Positions 16,594-25,833 of a DNA stretch of 64,000 nucleotides are shown piece after piece. The stretch is from an uncultured Rhizobiaceae group bacterium (GTDB taxonomy: Bacteria; Pseudomonadota; Alphaproteobacteria; Rhizobiales; Rhizobiaceae): positions 62,001-126,000 of the forward strand of contig CALLUS010000014.1 of NCBI GenBank assembly GCA_938010435.1, read 5' to 3'. Both the position numbers and the translations under genes were made by a program. The notes beneath the pieces were generated by a model. It was not told the origin of the DNA, made no database searches, and saw nothing but the letters and a program-made list of their open reading frames with translations. Each line of letters starts with the position of its first letter. Within the stretch, counting starts at the first letter, position 1.

Positions 16594-17969
16594 GCGTTCC
16601 AAACACAGACAGTTGGGGGCGGCTAAAACAGGGCATTCGCGCTCGCGTAGACCTTTCAACACCGTTCATTCCACCTTTGAACAAGGCTGCCCTACCCTTT
16701 GGCAATGGTCGGTCTTATGGCGATAGTTGTCACAACGATGCCGGCGTATTGATTGACACCCGCCGAAGAAGCGCAATTCTAAAGCTTGATGCGACAACAG
16801 GATTGTTGCACGTAGAGAGCGGCATACTTCTGCATGATATCCTGAATGTTCTGTCAGGCAGCGGTTGGTTCTTGCCTGTCTTGCCCGGAACGCGTTTCGT
16901 CACGCTGGGCGGCGCAATCGCAAACGATATTCACGGAAAAAACCATGAGCATCGTGGCACATTCGGTTGCCATGTAAAGTCATTCAATTTGGCAAGATCA
17001 GATCGACCCAATGCGCAGTGCAGCTGCAACGAAAACGCAGAACTATTTGCAGCAACGATCGGTGGATTCGGATTAACGGGCGTTATTCTTGATGCTGAAA
17101 TCCAACTTGTTCGTGTGCCTTCGCATCACGTAATGGAAACACGAACTGCCTTTAATTCTATAGAAGGTTTCATAGAATTGGCTGATCAAAGCACAACCGA
17201 GTATGCTGTGGCTTGGGTGGATTCTCTCGCTAAGGGTTCGAAATTCGGACGCGGCATTTTCATTGAAGGTGAACACGCCGAACACGGGAAAGAGTTTTCC
17301 TATTCCAATCCGAGACTCAGCGTACCTGTCACGCCTCCCTTTCCGATGGTATCCGGACTACCGCTGAAGCTTTTCAACATGGCTTATCACTTTGCAAAAA
17401 GCCGGCAGAAACACGTTGAATTGACCAACCCGAGCAGTTTCTTCTTTCCGCTTGATGCAATTGGAAAATGGAACCGCCTTTATGGACCCAAAGGTCTATT
17501 CCAACACCAGTGTGTTATCCCGCAAGAAGGTGCGGAACAAATTTTAGAACGTTTGTTAGCCACCGCACAAAATGCAAGCCAAGGTTCGTTCCTCACAGTG
17601 TTGAAAAAATTTGGTAACGCGAAATCACCGGGTCTTATGTCATTTCCCAGACCCGGATTTACATTGACACTCGACTTCGCAAACCGCGGTGTGGCAACCA
17701 AAAACCTACTCGATGAACTGGATCGAATTGTCTTATCCGTTGGTGGAAGAACCAATCCATACAAAGACGCACGCATGACTTCCAAGACTTTCCAGACAGG
17801 TTTTCCTGAATGGGAGAAACTAGAAGCACTGCGTGATCCGTCGATAACATCGGATTTTTGGAAACGCACCACCGAAATCAAATACGCGACCCCACCTTCA
17901 ATGGACGCGGATTGGCGTGAGACTCAATTAACCAAATCGCTCAACAAGAATTTGAGGAAACAGTCTTAG
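16590..17969 (+). CDS. DprE1-like FAD-dependent polyprenyl-phosphoryl-ribose 2-oxidase
   Basis: The 459-residue protein is a PCMH-type flavin oxidase. It closely follows DprE1 in LPFGNGRSYGDSCHN (about 35-49) and in VLPGTRFVTLGGAIANDIHG followed by KNHEHRGTFG (about 90-120). DprE1 oxidises the 2-hydroxyl of polyprenyl-phosphoryl ribose to a ketone during arabinose donor synthesis. The start is ATG 16590, overlapping the stop of the HAD-UbiA gene that would make its substrate. The usual partner DprE2, a short SDR, is not adjacent; an extended SDR occurs two genes later. Substrate identity is inferred from family and context. Confidence 0.87.
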   Translation: MSVPNTDSWGRLKQGIRARVDLSTPFIPPLNKAALPFGNGRSYGDSCHNDAGVLIDTRRRSAILKLDATTGLLHVESGILLHDILNVLSGSGWFLPVLPGTRFVTLGGAIANDIHGKNHEHRGTFGCHVKSFNLARSDRPNAQCSCNENAELFAATIGGFGLTGVILDAEIQLVRVPSHHVMETRTAFNSIEGFIELADQSTTEYAVAWVDSLAKGSKFGRGIFIEGEHAEHGKEFSYSNPRLSVPVTPPFPMVSGLPLKLFNMAYHFAKSRQKHVELTNPSSFFFPLDAIGKWNRLYGPKGLFQHQCVIPQEGAEQILERLLATAQNASQGSFLTVLKKFGNAKSPGLMSFPRPGFTLTLDFANRGVATKNLLDELDRIVLSVGGRTNPYKDARMTSKTFQTGFPEWEKLEALRDPSITSDFWKRTTEIKYATPPSMDADWRETQLTKSLNKNLRKQS

Positions 17970-18000
17970 TCTCCTTCGTGGGACTTAGGGAAAACATTTT

Positions 18001-18447
18001 ATGACATACTTGCCATTCATACTCTTTACGGTGTTCACCAATGCAGCAGCACAGTTGATGCTGAAGCAAGGCATGTTGACCCTTGGCCCTGTGGCAACTG
18101 ATGGTCCAACCACGGTGATTTCGCTTATCACCATGTTGTTCAAAATCATTTTACATCCATGGGTATTCTTCGGTCTTTGTACATTTGTCATATCCATGGC
18201 CTCGCACCTTTACGTGTTGTCCAAAGTTGAACTTTCCTTTGCCTATCCATTCCTCAGCCTCGCTTATGTAGCTGTGGCTGTCGCGGCATGGATGCTGTTT
18301 TCAGAAGACCTCAATACGTGGCGCATCGCCGGCATCGGCTTCATTTGCATCGGCACGGTGCTGATCGCTCAAGGCGGCACCACCGATCACAATTCAATAC
18401 AAACAAGCAAGCAAGCCGCTGTTCAAGCGCAAGAGGGAAATACATAA
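18001..18447 (+). CDS. Small four-helix EamA/ArnE-ArnF-like membrane protein
   Basis: The 148 residues contain four membrane segments and a hydrophilic tail. Sequence such as NAAAQLMLKQGML and VELSFAYPFLSLAYV is typical of the small multidrug-resistance/EamA half-proteins that include ArnE and ArnF, which move undecaprenyl-phosphate-aminoarabinose across the inner membrane. A role in flipping the lipid-linked sugar made by its neighbours fits. The stop overlaps the next start by one base (TAATG). A different small-molecule role cannot be excluded. Confidence 0.8.
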   Translation: MTYLPFILFTVFTNAAAQLMLKQGMLTLGPVATDGPTTVISLITMLFKIILHPWVFFGLCTFVISMASHLYVLSKVELSFAYPFLSLAYVAVAVAAWMLFSEDLNTWRIAGIGFICIGTVLIAQGGTTDHNSIQTSKQAAVQAQEGNT

Positions 18448-19457
18448 TGAAACATATCTTATTTGGCGGGGACGGGTTCGTCGGTCGTATTCTCGCCGCA
18501 AAATTGGTTGCTGCAGGCGAAAAAGTAATCGTTGCAGACATCGCAAAAAGCGACTGTGCTCACTATGAGAAATGCGATTATGTACATTTGGATGTGACAG
18601 AAAAGGCAAACTTCAATCAGTTGAAGATCAGCAAAAATGATGCTGTCTACAATCTGTCAGCAAAGATGCTGTCCCCTATTGTTACACGTGCAAAACGCCA
18701 CGACTTTTTCTGGCCTGTGAACTATCACGGCACGGTCAACATTCTTGAGGCAATGGAAAAAGCGGGAGCAAAAAAACTCGTCCATTTCACCACTGATATG
18801 ATCTATGGTCACACCAAAACGGTACCCATGTATGAAGATCATCCTGTTCAACCTTTGGGCGAATATGGCGAAAGCAAATTGGAAACTGAAAAGCTCGCCG
18901 AAAAATGGCGCACTGAAAAAGACTTCAATATTTCGCTCTTCCGTCCGCGTTTAATCATCGGCCCTGGTCGTTTGGGTATTTTGGAAAAGCTTTTCAAATT
19001 GGTGGATTACAACCTACCCGTTCCCATGATCGGATCAGGTAAAAATCCATATCAATTCATCTCAGTCTTTGATTGTGCAGATGCAGCCTACCTCGCTTGG
19101 AAGGGTGGCTTTCCAAATGAAGCTTACAATCTCGGTTCGAAAAACCCACCGTCTGTTCGTAAATTATTGGGTCGTCTTATAGATGAAGCCAACAGCAAGT
19201 CGATCCTCATCCCCACCCCGGGTTGGGCGGTGAAGAAAACGCTGAATCTGCTCGATTGGGCCAACATGCCTATCATGGACCCAGAGCAATATTTGATCGC
19301 TGACGAAGAATGTCTTCTCGACTGTTCAAAGGCTGAACGTGAGCTCGGTTGGAAAGCCAACTTCTCAGACGACGACATGCTTGTGGCAGCTTACCGCGAA
19401 TATCGAGACAATCTCGAAACCAACAATTCTGAACAACCAATTGCCCAAACTGCTTAG
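18447..19457 (+). CDS. NAD-dependent epimerase/dehydratase family protein (extended SDR)
   Basis: The 336-residue protein starts HILFGGDGFVGRILAAKL, a Rossmann glycine motif, and has YGESKLETEKLAE with the catalytic Tyr and Lys near 145-150. Members act on nucleotide sugars, but in this operon it may replace DprE2 in reducing or epimerising the oxidised lipid-linked pentose. I start it at ATG 18447, where it overlaps the stop of the small membrane protein; the frame remains open upstream but runs through that gene. Substrate is unknown. Confidence 0.82.
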   Translation: MKHILFGGDGFVGRILAAKLVAAGEKVIVADIAKSDCAHYEKCDYVHLDVTEKANFNQLKISKNDAVYNLSAKMLSPIVTRAKRHDFFWPVNYHGTVNILEAMEKAGAKKLVHFTTDMIYGHTKTVPMYEDHPVQPLGEYGESKLETEKLAEKWRTEKDFNISLFRPRLIIGPGRLGILEKLFKLVDYNLPVPMIGSGKNPYQFISVFDCADAAYLAWKGGFPNEAYNLGSKNPPSVRKLLGRLIDEANSKSILIPTPGWAVKKTLNLLDWANMPIMDPEQYLIADEECLLDCSKAERELGWKANFSDDDMLVAAYREYRDNLETNNSEQPIAQTA

Positions 19458-19492
19458 TTCAAACCAGATTCAAACTTGCAAGGAAAACGTCG

Positions 19493-20977
19493 ATGTTACT
19501 GAAAAGAAAAAAGAAAATATCAGTCACAGAAATCGCAAAAGTAAACAGCCCTTCGCTGGCCCCAGAGATTTCTGGCGACATTGAACGCCCTGCTCTTCTA
19601 TCCGTAGAAGACGCTAAAGCCATGCCGGTTGAGGAAATGACCAAACTGTTCATGGATCACCTGAACCCCGGTCAGTATCATTTCATGAAGCTTTTAGGTT
19701 TTCATAAAATCAAAATAGAAAACGCTGAAGGCGTTTGGTACACGGATCAAAACGGTCGCAAAATCCTCGATTTCTTCGGTGGTTTTGGCTCCTTGTCTTT
19801 CGGCCACAACCACCCGCGTATTTTGGCTGCCCGCAAGAAGTTTCAGGACGAAAACCGTCACGAAATCGCCATGGCGTTTCTGTCACAATATGCAGCGGCA
19901 CTTGCACATAACCTTGCTGTCATCGCACCGGGCGATCTGGACATGGTGTTCCTCGGTTCATCGGGTTCAGAAGCAATGGAAGCAGCGTTGAAAGTTGCTG
20001 AAAAATATCAAGGTCCAAAACGCTCCAAAGTTCTCTATGCAGAACATGCTTTTCACGGCAAAACCAAGGGCGTTTTGTCGATCACGGATTCCAAACTCTA
20101 CCAGTCGGAGTTCACACTGATCGATGACGTGGTCAAAGTACCATTCGGTGATCTCGATGCAATCCGTACAGCGTTGGAAAACGATCCTGAAATCGGCATC
20201 GTTTGCTTAGAAACCATTCAAGGTGGTGCAGGTATTGTCGAAGCACCCACTGAATTCTGGCAAGGTCTTCGTACTCTTTGCGACGAGAAAAATGTTCTCT
20301 GGGTCGCAGATGAAGTGCAAAGCGGCACTGGCCGTTCCGGCCGTTTCTTTGCGTTTGAACATTACGGTGTCATCCCAGACGTAACGGCACTTGCGAAATC
20401 TCTCGGTGGCGGAAAAACTGCCATGGCTGCAATGATCGCACGCAAAGAAATTTACATGAAGGCCTATGGTAAAAAGGAAAACGCGCTAATTCACGGACCA
20501 GCCACATTTGGCGGCATTGGTGAATCTTGCATCACCGCGATCGAGGCCCTCAACATCATGTATGAAGACCAGTTGATGGAAAACGCTCAAGATGTGGGCG
20601 CATATATGAAAGCCGAATTGCAGCGCTTGCAAGAAAAACACCCAAAATTGATCAAAGACGTACGCGGTCGCGGCTTCATGATGGGTCTCGAATTCCAAGA
20701 TTTTTCACAAACGATGCCAATGGCCGTGCGCCCTGCTCTTTCCTTGATGGATGAGAAGTTGAAGGGTTCATTGTCCGGTTTCATCGGTTCTGCATTGTTG
20801 CGCGACCATGATGTCTTGGTGGCTTTCACAGAATACAATCGAAATGTTGTGCGCCTTCAACCACCGCTTATCACTCAGCGCGAGCATGTGGATAAATTTA
20901 TAGCGGCTCTCGACAAAGTGTTGAGCGGTGGCGTGATTAAAATCGTGACGGATTTCATCAAATCCCAACGTGGGTAA
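19493..20977 (+). CDS. Class III PLP-dependent aminotransferase
   Basis: This 494-residue protein is a fold-type I class III aminotransferase: FLGSSGSEAMEAALK binds PLP phosphate, WVADEVQSGTGRSGRFFAF has the PLP-contacting aspartate, and ALAKSLGGG holds the Schiff-base lysine. About 60 residues precede the usual core, starting with a basic MLLKRKKK. Relatives act on amines and keto acids such as putrescine, ornithine or diaminobutyrate. In this operon, between an SDR and a membrane glycosyltransferase, it could aminate a keto sugar. Ordinary amine metabolism remains the conservative alternative. Confidence 0.88.
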   Translation: MLLKRKKKISVTEIAKVNSPSLAPEISGDIERPALLSVEDAKAMPVEEMTKLFMDHLNPGQYHFMKLLGFHKIKIENAEGVWYTDQNGRKILDFFGGFGSLSFGHNHPRILAARKKFQDENRHEIAMAFLSQYAAALAHNLAVIAPGDLDMVFLGSSGSEAMEAALKVAEKYQGPKRSKVLYAEHAFHGKTKGVLSITDSKLYQSEFTLIDDVVKVPFGDLDAIRTALENDPEIGIVCLETIQGGAGIVEAPTEFWQGLRTLCDEKNVLWVADEVQSGTGRSGRFFAFEHYGVIPDVTALAKSLGGGKTAMAAMIARKEIYMKAYGKKENALIHGPATFGGIGESCITAIEALNIMYEDQLMENAQDVGAYMKAELQRLQEKHPKLIKDVRGRGFMMGLEFQDFSQTMPMAVRPALSLMDEKLKGSLSGFIGSALLRDHDVLVAFTEYNRNVVRLQPPLITQREHVDKFIAALDKVLSGGVIKIVTDFIKSQRG

Positions 20978-20986
20978 GGCAATCGC

Positions 20987-22171
20987 GTGCGAACTCAACT
21001 CCCTATATATCGATTATTGAGCGCATTTGGTAATTGGGCGTCTCCGTTGGGGAAGTCAAAAGCACTATCGATCATTTTCGGCGTTGCATTTTTGGGTTTT
21101 GTATTTGCCGTCTTTGTTCTCAGTATTTTTTTGCCGGTTTATAATTACGATGCCGTGCCCTATGTGGCTAACGTATTGCAATTGGGCGGCCTGTCCGATG
21201 TGACAGTCCACAACCAAGCGTGGGGAGCCATTCAATCCGCCACATCGGAAACTGATTTTGTTGAGCTTTCCAATGGAGATGCTTACAGGACTCGGCAGTC
21301 TTCAGATGCAGGTGCGTTCGCATCAGTGCTGCCGCTTTATTCGGTAAAACTTGGATACTCGTATTTGCTAAGCTTCGCGCAGGACGCAAAGGCTATGGTT
21401 ACCCTCGCCTCATGGACAAGCCATTTGAGCGCATTGGTTTTGGGTATCACTTCGTTCCTATGGATGTACCGTTCGCGCAGCATCCAAGGCGGTGTTCTTG
21501 TCGTCTCTTTCCTCCTCCTTATGAACTACCTTGAACTCGCCCGCGCCATCGGCCCCGATATTGTTGTAGCAGCATTCACACTGATCGGCCTCTATCTGTG
21601 GCTTCAAAAACGTGTTTGGGTCTCGATGGTTCTCTTGTTTGTGGCGTTGCTGTTCAGACCAGATACAGTCATTTTGCTTTTCGCATTTGTATTGATCAGC
21701 TTTCTGTTCAAAACAGAAAAATGGCCTGCATTGATAACGTTTATGTGCGGACTGGCAGTCTCAATATGGGTTCAAAAATCAATGGGTCATCCCGGTTGGT
21801 GGACCCATTATTATTTCTCCAATGTCACCATCCAGCCCACATTGGAAGGTTTTGAACCAGTCTTCTCTATTGTCGCTTGGCTGAAAGGCTTTGCGCGGGG
21901 CATATTCATGTCCATTACGAATTTCAACTGGGTCGCCGTATTCGCCGCCCTCGTTTTCGGTCTTGGCGCAATGGTGAAATACGGATTCCAGTTCACCCAC
22001 AGACAGGCTGCTCTCATAGCAACTTGCATACTGACAATCGGTGGGAAGTTTCTGGTTTTTCCATTGCCAGACAGCAGAATGTATCTCGTATTCATGCTGG
22101 CAATTTTATTAACTTGTCTTGAAGTCTGGAAGCCAGATTTCTCTTGGTCCAAATCAAAAACCAAAACCTAG
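20987..22171 (+). CDS. Multi-spanning membrane protein, GT-C glycosyltransferase-like
   Basis: The 394 residues hold about nine membrane segments. The first long periplasmic loop begins with PVYNYDAVPYVANVLQLG, placing an aspartate where GT-C enzymes keep their catalytic acid. No firm family match is visible by eye. It begins with GTG at 20987, ten bases after the aminotransferase, and ends the operon. A GT-C enzyme using a lipid-linked sugar on the periplasmic face would complete the pathway. Its stop shares four bases with the stop of the Wzz-like gene on the other strand. Confidence 0.65.
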   Translation: MRTQLPIYRLLSAFGNWASPLGKSKALSIIFGVAFLGFVFAVFVLSIFLPVYNYDAVPYVANVLQLGGLSDVTVHNQAWGAIQSATSETDFVELSNGDAYRTRQSSDAGAFASVLPLYSVKLGYSYLLSFAQDAKAMVTLASWTSHLSALVLGITSFLWMYRSRSIQGGVLVVSFLLLMNYLELARAIGPDIVVAAFTLIGLYLWLQKRVWVSMVLLFVALLFRPDTVILLFAFVLISFLFKTEKWPALITFMCGLAVSIWVQKSMGHPGWWTHYYFSNVTIQPTLEGFEPVFSIVAWLKGFARGIFMSITNFNWVAVFAALVFGLGAMVKYGFQFTHRQAALIATCILTIGGKFLVFPLPDSRMYLVFMLAILLTCLEVWKPDFSWSKSKTKT

Positions 22172-24555
22172 GACTTTTTCTCCGGTTCGGACGCAGCCCA
22201 AGGATACATCACCACAGGCATTGGTTGCGGCACCATTGGCGGCGCTTGCATATACATTGGTTGCATAATAGGGGGCTGCATTATTGGGTGTTGCTGCATC
22301 GGGTAACCCATCATTTGAGGCGGATAATTCGTCAGCGGCATCTGCAATTGTACGGGCTGCGGATGCATCATTTGTGGCTGTACCACCTGCGGCTGGGCCA
22401 ATTGAGGTTGAGTTGGTTGAGCATATTGCTGCGGATTCTGTGGAACCGCTTGTGGTGCAGGTTGCGATGCAAATTGTTGCACTTCAGGTACGGGCTCAGA
22501 AACTGGTGCACTCGCGACAGTATTCACTGGCGTCTCAGTATTTTGTGGCACTTGCGACCGTTCAACAGGTTCACTCACATTCTCAACAGGAGCAGCGACT
22601 GTCTGCTCTTGCGGAGTAGCAATTGGGTTGCCATAGAGATCATCTGTTGGACGGTTCTCATAATGTGTTTGAACTGGTGCTATGGGTGTTGGTACCCCAA
22701 CATTCTTGACCAACGCGCGCGTCGCGCCCAACAACAATGGCAAAAGAGCTAGAAATCCGCCCAACGCACCGCCTGTTACCGCACCACCAGCAACGATGAG
22801 CTTACGATTAGGCCCTGTCTTTTTGTCGGGGGCTTCTGCAGAGGAAATAATCCGTGCCGTTTTCGGCTGGATAATTTCTTGTTCACCTGTTTCACGGGAT
22901 CGCAACAGAACCATTTCATAAATTTTACGGTTGGCTTCCAGCTTGCTGGACAATTCACGAAGCTTCACTTTGGCGGAATTGTCCGTGACTGCAGATGATC
23001 TTAACACGTTGACCTGTTCTTGAAGGTCAGCCTGTCGCGCTTGTGCACGTTTTAAATCGTCCTGTGCAGAAGCAACAATACGACGCATTTCTTGAGCGAG
23101 AGCATTGCGGGCGCTGTTCAACTCAGACTGAGCACCGATCCGTTCAGGATGACGCGCACCCAGTGTGGTTGATACTTTTGCAAGCTGCGCACGAGCGCGG
23201 GAATATTGAACACGTAGTTGGCTTACGGTGTTAGTGGCCAGCGATGAAGGAACCGAGCCTGAAACTACATCAGCAAGGTCGGTGCGTTGAGCCTGCTCTG
23301 CTTTGGTGCGGGCATCACCCACCTGCACTTTTGCCAGTGATAATTGTTCGCTGAGGCGTCCCAATTGCACTTCGCTAAGCAATTTACCGTCAGCATCAAT
23401 CAAGCCACTTTCAGCGCGGTATTGTTCCACGGCCTGTTCAGACGCACGAACTTGCTCTTGCAATTCACCCAAACGACCGCTGAGATCTTGATTTGCATTC
23501 CTTGCAGCCGCGGCCCGCGCAATAGATTCATCACTCATATAGATACGGGCAATCGTGTTTGCGATTAATGCAGACTTTTGCGGGTCGGTGGTAGTAACAC
23601 CAATTTGCAATGTGAAGGTCTGATTAATGCGCAAAACATAAAAATTCTCATAGAGGTAAGACTTTGCATTGCTAACAGCATTGCCTTCAACTTCACCTTT
23701 ACCAAACAACATGGAAACAAAGCGGCCAATACCAGTGACGGAAACTCCCTGCCCGTTAAACTCCGGATCTTCCTGCAGTTCCAACTCATCGATCACCAAA
23801 TCTATCACGCTTGAGGATGATATGATGCGAACCTGGCTTTCAGCATAAGCAATCGTCGCTTCTCGATTCAAACCAGTTGGTGCAACGCCGCCTTCAAGAA
23901 CAACAGATTCCCGTGGCTCAATCAATATTTCAGCAACAGATTCATATTTGTTGGGTATCGTGACCGCATAAGCCGCAGCCAAGATCATACCGACAAGAGC
24001 CAAAACCACAATCAACCACCAAGCAGACAGCAATCGTGTGATCACCGCGCCAAACGAAAGAAACGATTGCATAGATTGTTGCTGATCCTGCGCTGTATGA
24101 GGTGCGGACGCAGCATAAGCTGAAGTGTGGTTGGAATAAATCTGATCAGAATTTGTGGCTTGAACACTACTAACTGGTGCGGATGCTTCGGCAGATACAG
24201 AACGCCTGTTCTTAAGAGCTGAAAGTTTTTCAACCAAATCATTAATCTGTGTGGTTTGAGCAGAGTTTGAATCCGGTGTTACAGAAGCAAACTCTCTAGT
24301 AGAGACAGGTTGCTGATGTTGAGAACCAGTCGTTACCTGCCCACGAGGCTCTTGCCAATTGTCATAAACGGGCCGATTAATCGGTTGTTCAGCACGAGTC
24401 AATTCGCTCAGAAAGGAGCCATTATTGGAATTGGCGACAGCAGAAGGCCAGCTTTTTGTTGCAGGAACGAAAGCGTCCAGAAGTGATTTTTGAGCCCCAA
24501 CCGTCTGCTGTTGAGGTGCAGCACTTTTTTCTGACTTTTTAAAACGAGAGAACAT
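22168..24555 (-). CDS. Wzz/GumC-like polysaccharide chain-length protein with Pro/Gln/Met-rich tail
   Basis: The 795-residue protein controls chain length or export of a surface polysaccharide. After a Ser/Ala/Gln-rich cytoplasmic N-terminus of about 165 residues come a membrane segment (about 172-200, WWLIVVLALVGMILAAAYAV), the Wzz domain, a long coiled-coil periplasmic region with GARHPERIGAQSELN, and a second membrane segment near 585-615. There is no tyrosine-kinase Walker motif. The last 150 residues are an unusual cytoplasmic tail rich in Pro, Gln and Met (VQPQMMHPQPVQLQM, PIMQPPIMQPMYMQ). The gene stands alone and no separate kinase gene is visible. Confidence 0.87.
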   Translation of the reverse strand: MFSRFKKSEKSAAPQQQTVGAQKSLLDAFVPATKSWPSAVANSNNGSFLSELTRAEQPINRPVYDNWQEPRGQVTTGSQHQQPVSTREFASVTPDSNSAQTTQINDLVEKLSALKNRRSVSAEASAPVSSVQATNSDQIYSNHTSAYAASAPHTAQDQQQSMQSFLSFGAVITRLLSAWWLIVVLALVGMILAAAYAVTIPNKYESVAEILIEPRESVVLEGGVAPTGLNREATIAYAESQVRIISSSSVIDLVIDELELQEDPEFNGQGVSVTGIGRFVSMLFGKGEVEGNAVSNAKSYLYENFYVLRINQTFTLQIGVTTTDPQKSALIANTIARIYMSDESIARAAAARNANQDLSGRLGELQEQVRASEQAVEQYRAESGLIDADGKLLSEVQLGRLSEQLSLAKVQVGDARTKAEQAQRTDLADVVSGSVPSSLATNTVSQLRVQYSRARAQLAKVSTTLGARHPERIGAQSELNSARNALAQEMRRIVASAQDDLKRAQARQADLQEQVNVLRSSAVTDNSAKVKLRELSSKLEANRKIYEMVLLRSRETGEQEIIQPKTARIISSAEAPDKKTGPNRKLIVAGGAVTGGALGGFLALLPLLLGATRALVKNVGVPTPIAPVQTHYENRPTDDLYGNPIATPQEQTVAAPVENVSEPVERSQVPQNTETPVNTVASAPVSEPVPEVQQFASQPAPQAVPQNPQQYAQPTQPQLAQPQVVQPQMMHPQPVQLQMPLTNYPPQMMGYPMQQHPIMQPPIMQPMYMQAPPMVPQPMPVVMYPWAASEPEKKS

Positions 24556-24694
24556 TGAAAGGCAGACATTCCATAAACGTTGCTGTGGAAAGTTGCAAAA
24601 CGCACCAATCCATTGGTTATCAAGTTATTAGGCAACATGGATAACAAAGCCTTAATCTTCGACTTTGAAGCAACAAAAAACGCAGGAATTTTCG

Positions 24695-25792
24695 TTATTT
24701 CGTGTATTTCTTGATCAAATCGAACAAAGGTTTTTTCTGCCATTGGTCGTCAAAGGGCAAAGGTCGTGCTTTTGCAGAATCAGACCGCGGGAAAACATCC
24801 TTGATCCAGCTGTGTTTATCTGACAATCCCCACGTGGTGATATTTCGAACGGACCCCGCGTCAGTGATTGCATCAAGAAACTCGCGAACTGTTGCAACCA
24901 CTGCCCGATCTCGGACCTTTGGGTCGGCGGATAATTTCCAGTCAATTACGTCCAGTTCAGTTACAGCAACTTCGAGGCCCAATGACTTCAGCTCTCGCAC
25001 AAATTTGATGAGGTTGTCCCGACCAGTGCGACGCTCTGCATAAAGGTGTGCTTGTAAGCCAACCCCGTGAATTGGAATATTTTTCTTTTGCAAGCGGCGC
25101 ACGATTTGAAGGATCGCACGCTGACGCGCTTCAGTACGTAAACTGTCATCTTCTAAATCGTAATCATTGATAAACAAACGACAGGTCGGATCTGCTTTGG
25201 CAGCTGCGGCAAAGGCAATTTCCACATGACGCGGCCCCAGAATATTATGCCACACACCTTTTCGCCATTTGCCTTGAGTCAAGGGATCATGCGCCACAAC
25301 TTCGTTCACCACATCCCACGTGGCAATGCGGCCTGCGTATCGTCCAACAACAGTTTCGATATGTTCGATCAACAATTTTTCCAACAATGGCGGAGAGGTT
25401 ACCGCATCGATCCAACTTGGATTGGCATCGTACCAAAGTAGAGCGTGTCCATGGATAGGCTTATTGTTCACCTCGGCAAAATTGATGATCTCGTCCGATC
25501 CACCGAAATCAAATTTCCCTTCGGTATGACGCAAACTAGCCCACTTCAAAGCGTTCATGGGCACGATCAAACCCGCATGTTGTTTCAACAATTCACGAAA
25601 GATCGGTTCATTTCGAAATGGGTCAAGGTGTACTGCAACACCAAACGGAATGTTTGAGGTCGCGAGTGCGTTCGACGTTAAAAAAGAAGAACAGATTGAG
25701 GCTGTGACGCCTGCGCCAATCGCGTTCAATGCAGAACGCCGTGTTAACAAATTTGATTTATTAATCGTTTGCTTTTCAAAAAAACTAGCCAC
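24695..25792 (-). CDS. GH10 endo-1,4-beta-xylanase-like glycoside hydrolase, exported
   Basis: The 365 residues match glycoside hydrolase family 10: IHGHALLWYDANPSW, acid/base glutamate in WDVVNEVV (near 160) and nucleophile in VTELDVID (near 270). The N-terminus LLTRRSALNAIGAGVTAS suggests Tat export with cleavage after NALA. Translation starts at GTG 25792. It lies among polysaccharide assembly genes, between the Wzz-like and flippase genes, so it may trim the cell's own polymer; degradation of external xylan is the alternative. It is divergent from the flippase with 41 bases between. Confidence 0.88.
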   Translation of the reverse strand: MASFFEKQTINKSNLLTRRSALNAIGAGVTASICSSFLTSNALATSNIPFGVAVHLDPFRNEPIFRELLKQHAGLIVPMNALKWASLRHTEGKFDFGGSDEIINFAEVNNKPIHGHALLWYDANPSWIDAVTSPPLLEKLLIEHIETVVGRYAGRIATWDVVNEVVAHDPLTQGKWRKGVWHNILGPRHVEIAFAAAAKADPTCRLFINDYDLEDDSLRTEARQRAILQIVRRLQKKNIPIHGVGLQAHLYAERRTGRDNLIKFVRELKSLGLEVAVTELDVIDWKLSADPKVRDRAVVATVREFLDAITDAGSVRNITTWGLSDKHSWIKDVFPRSDSAKARPLPFDDQWQKKPLFDLIKKYTK

Positions 25793-25833
25793 TTACATAT
25801 TCTCAACATTTTCAACGGTCTATACATAGCGGC

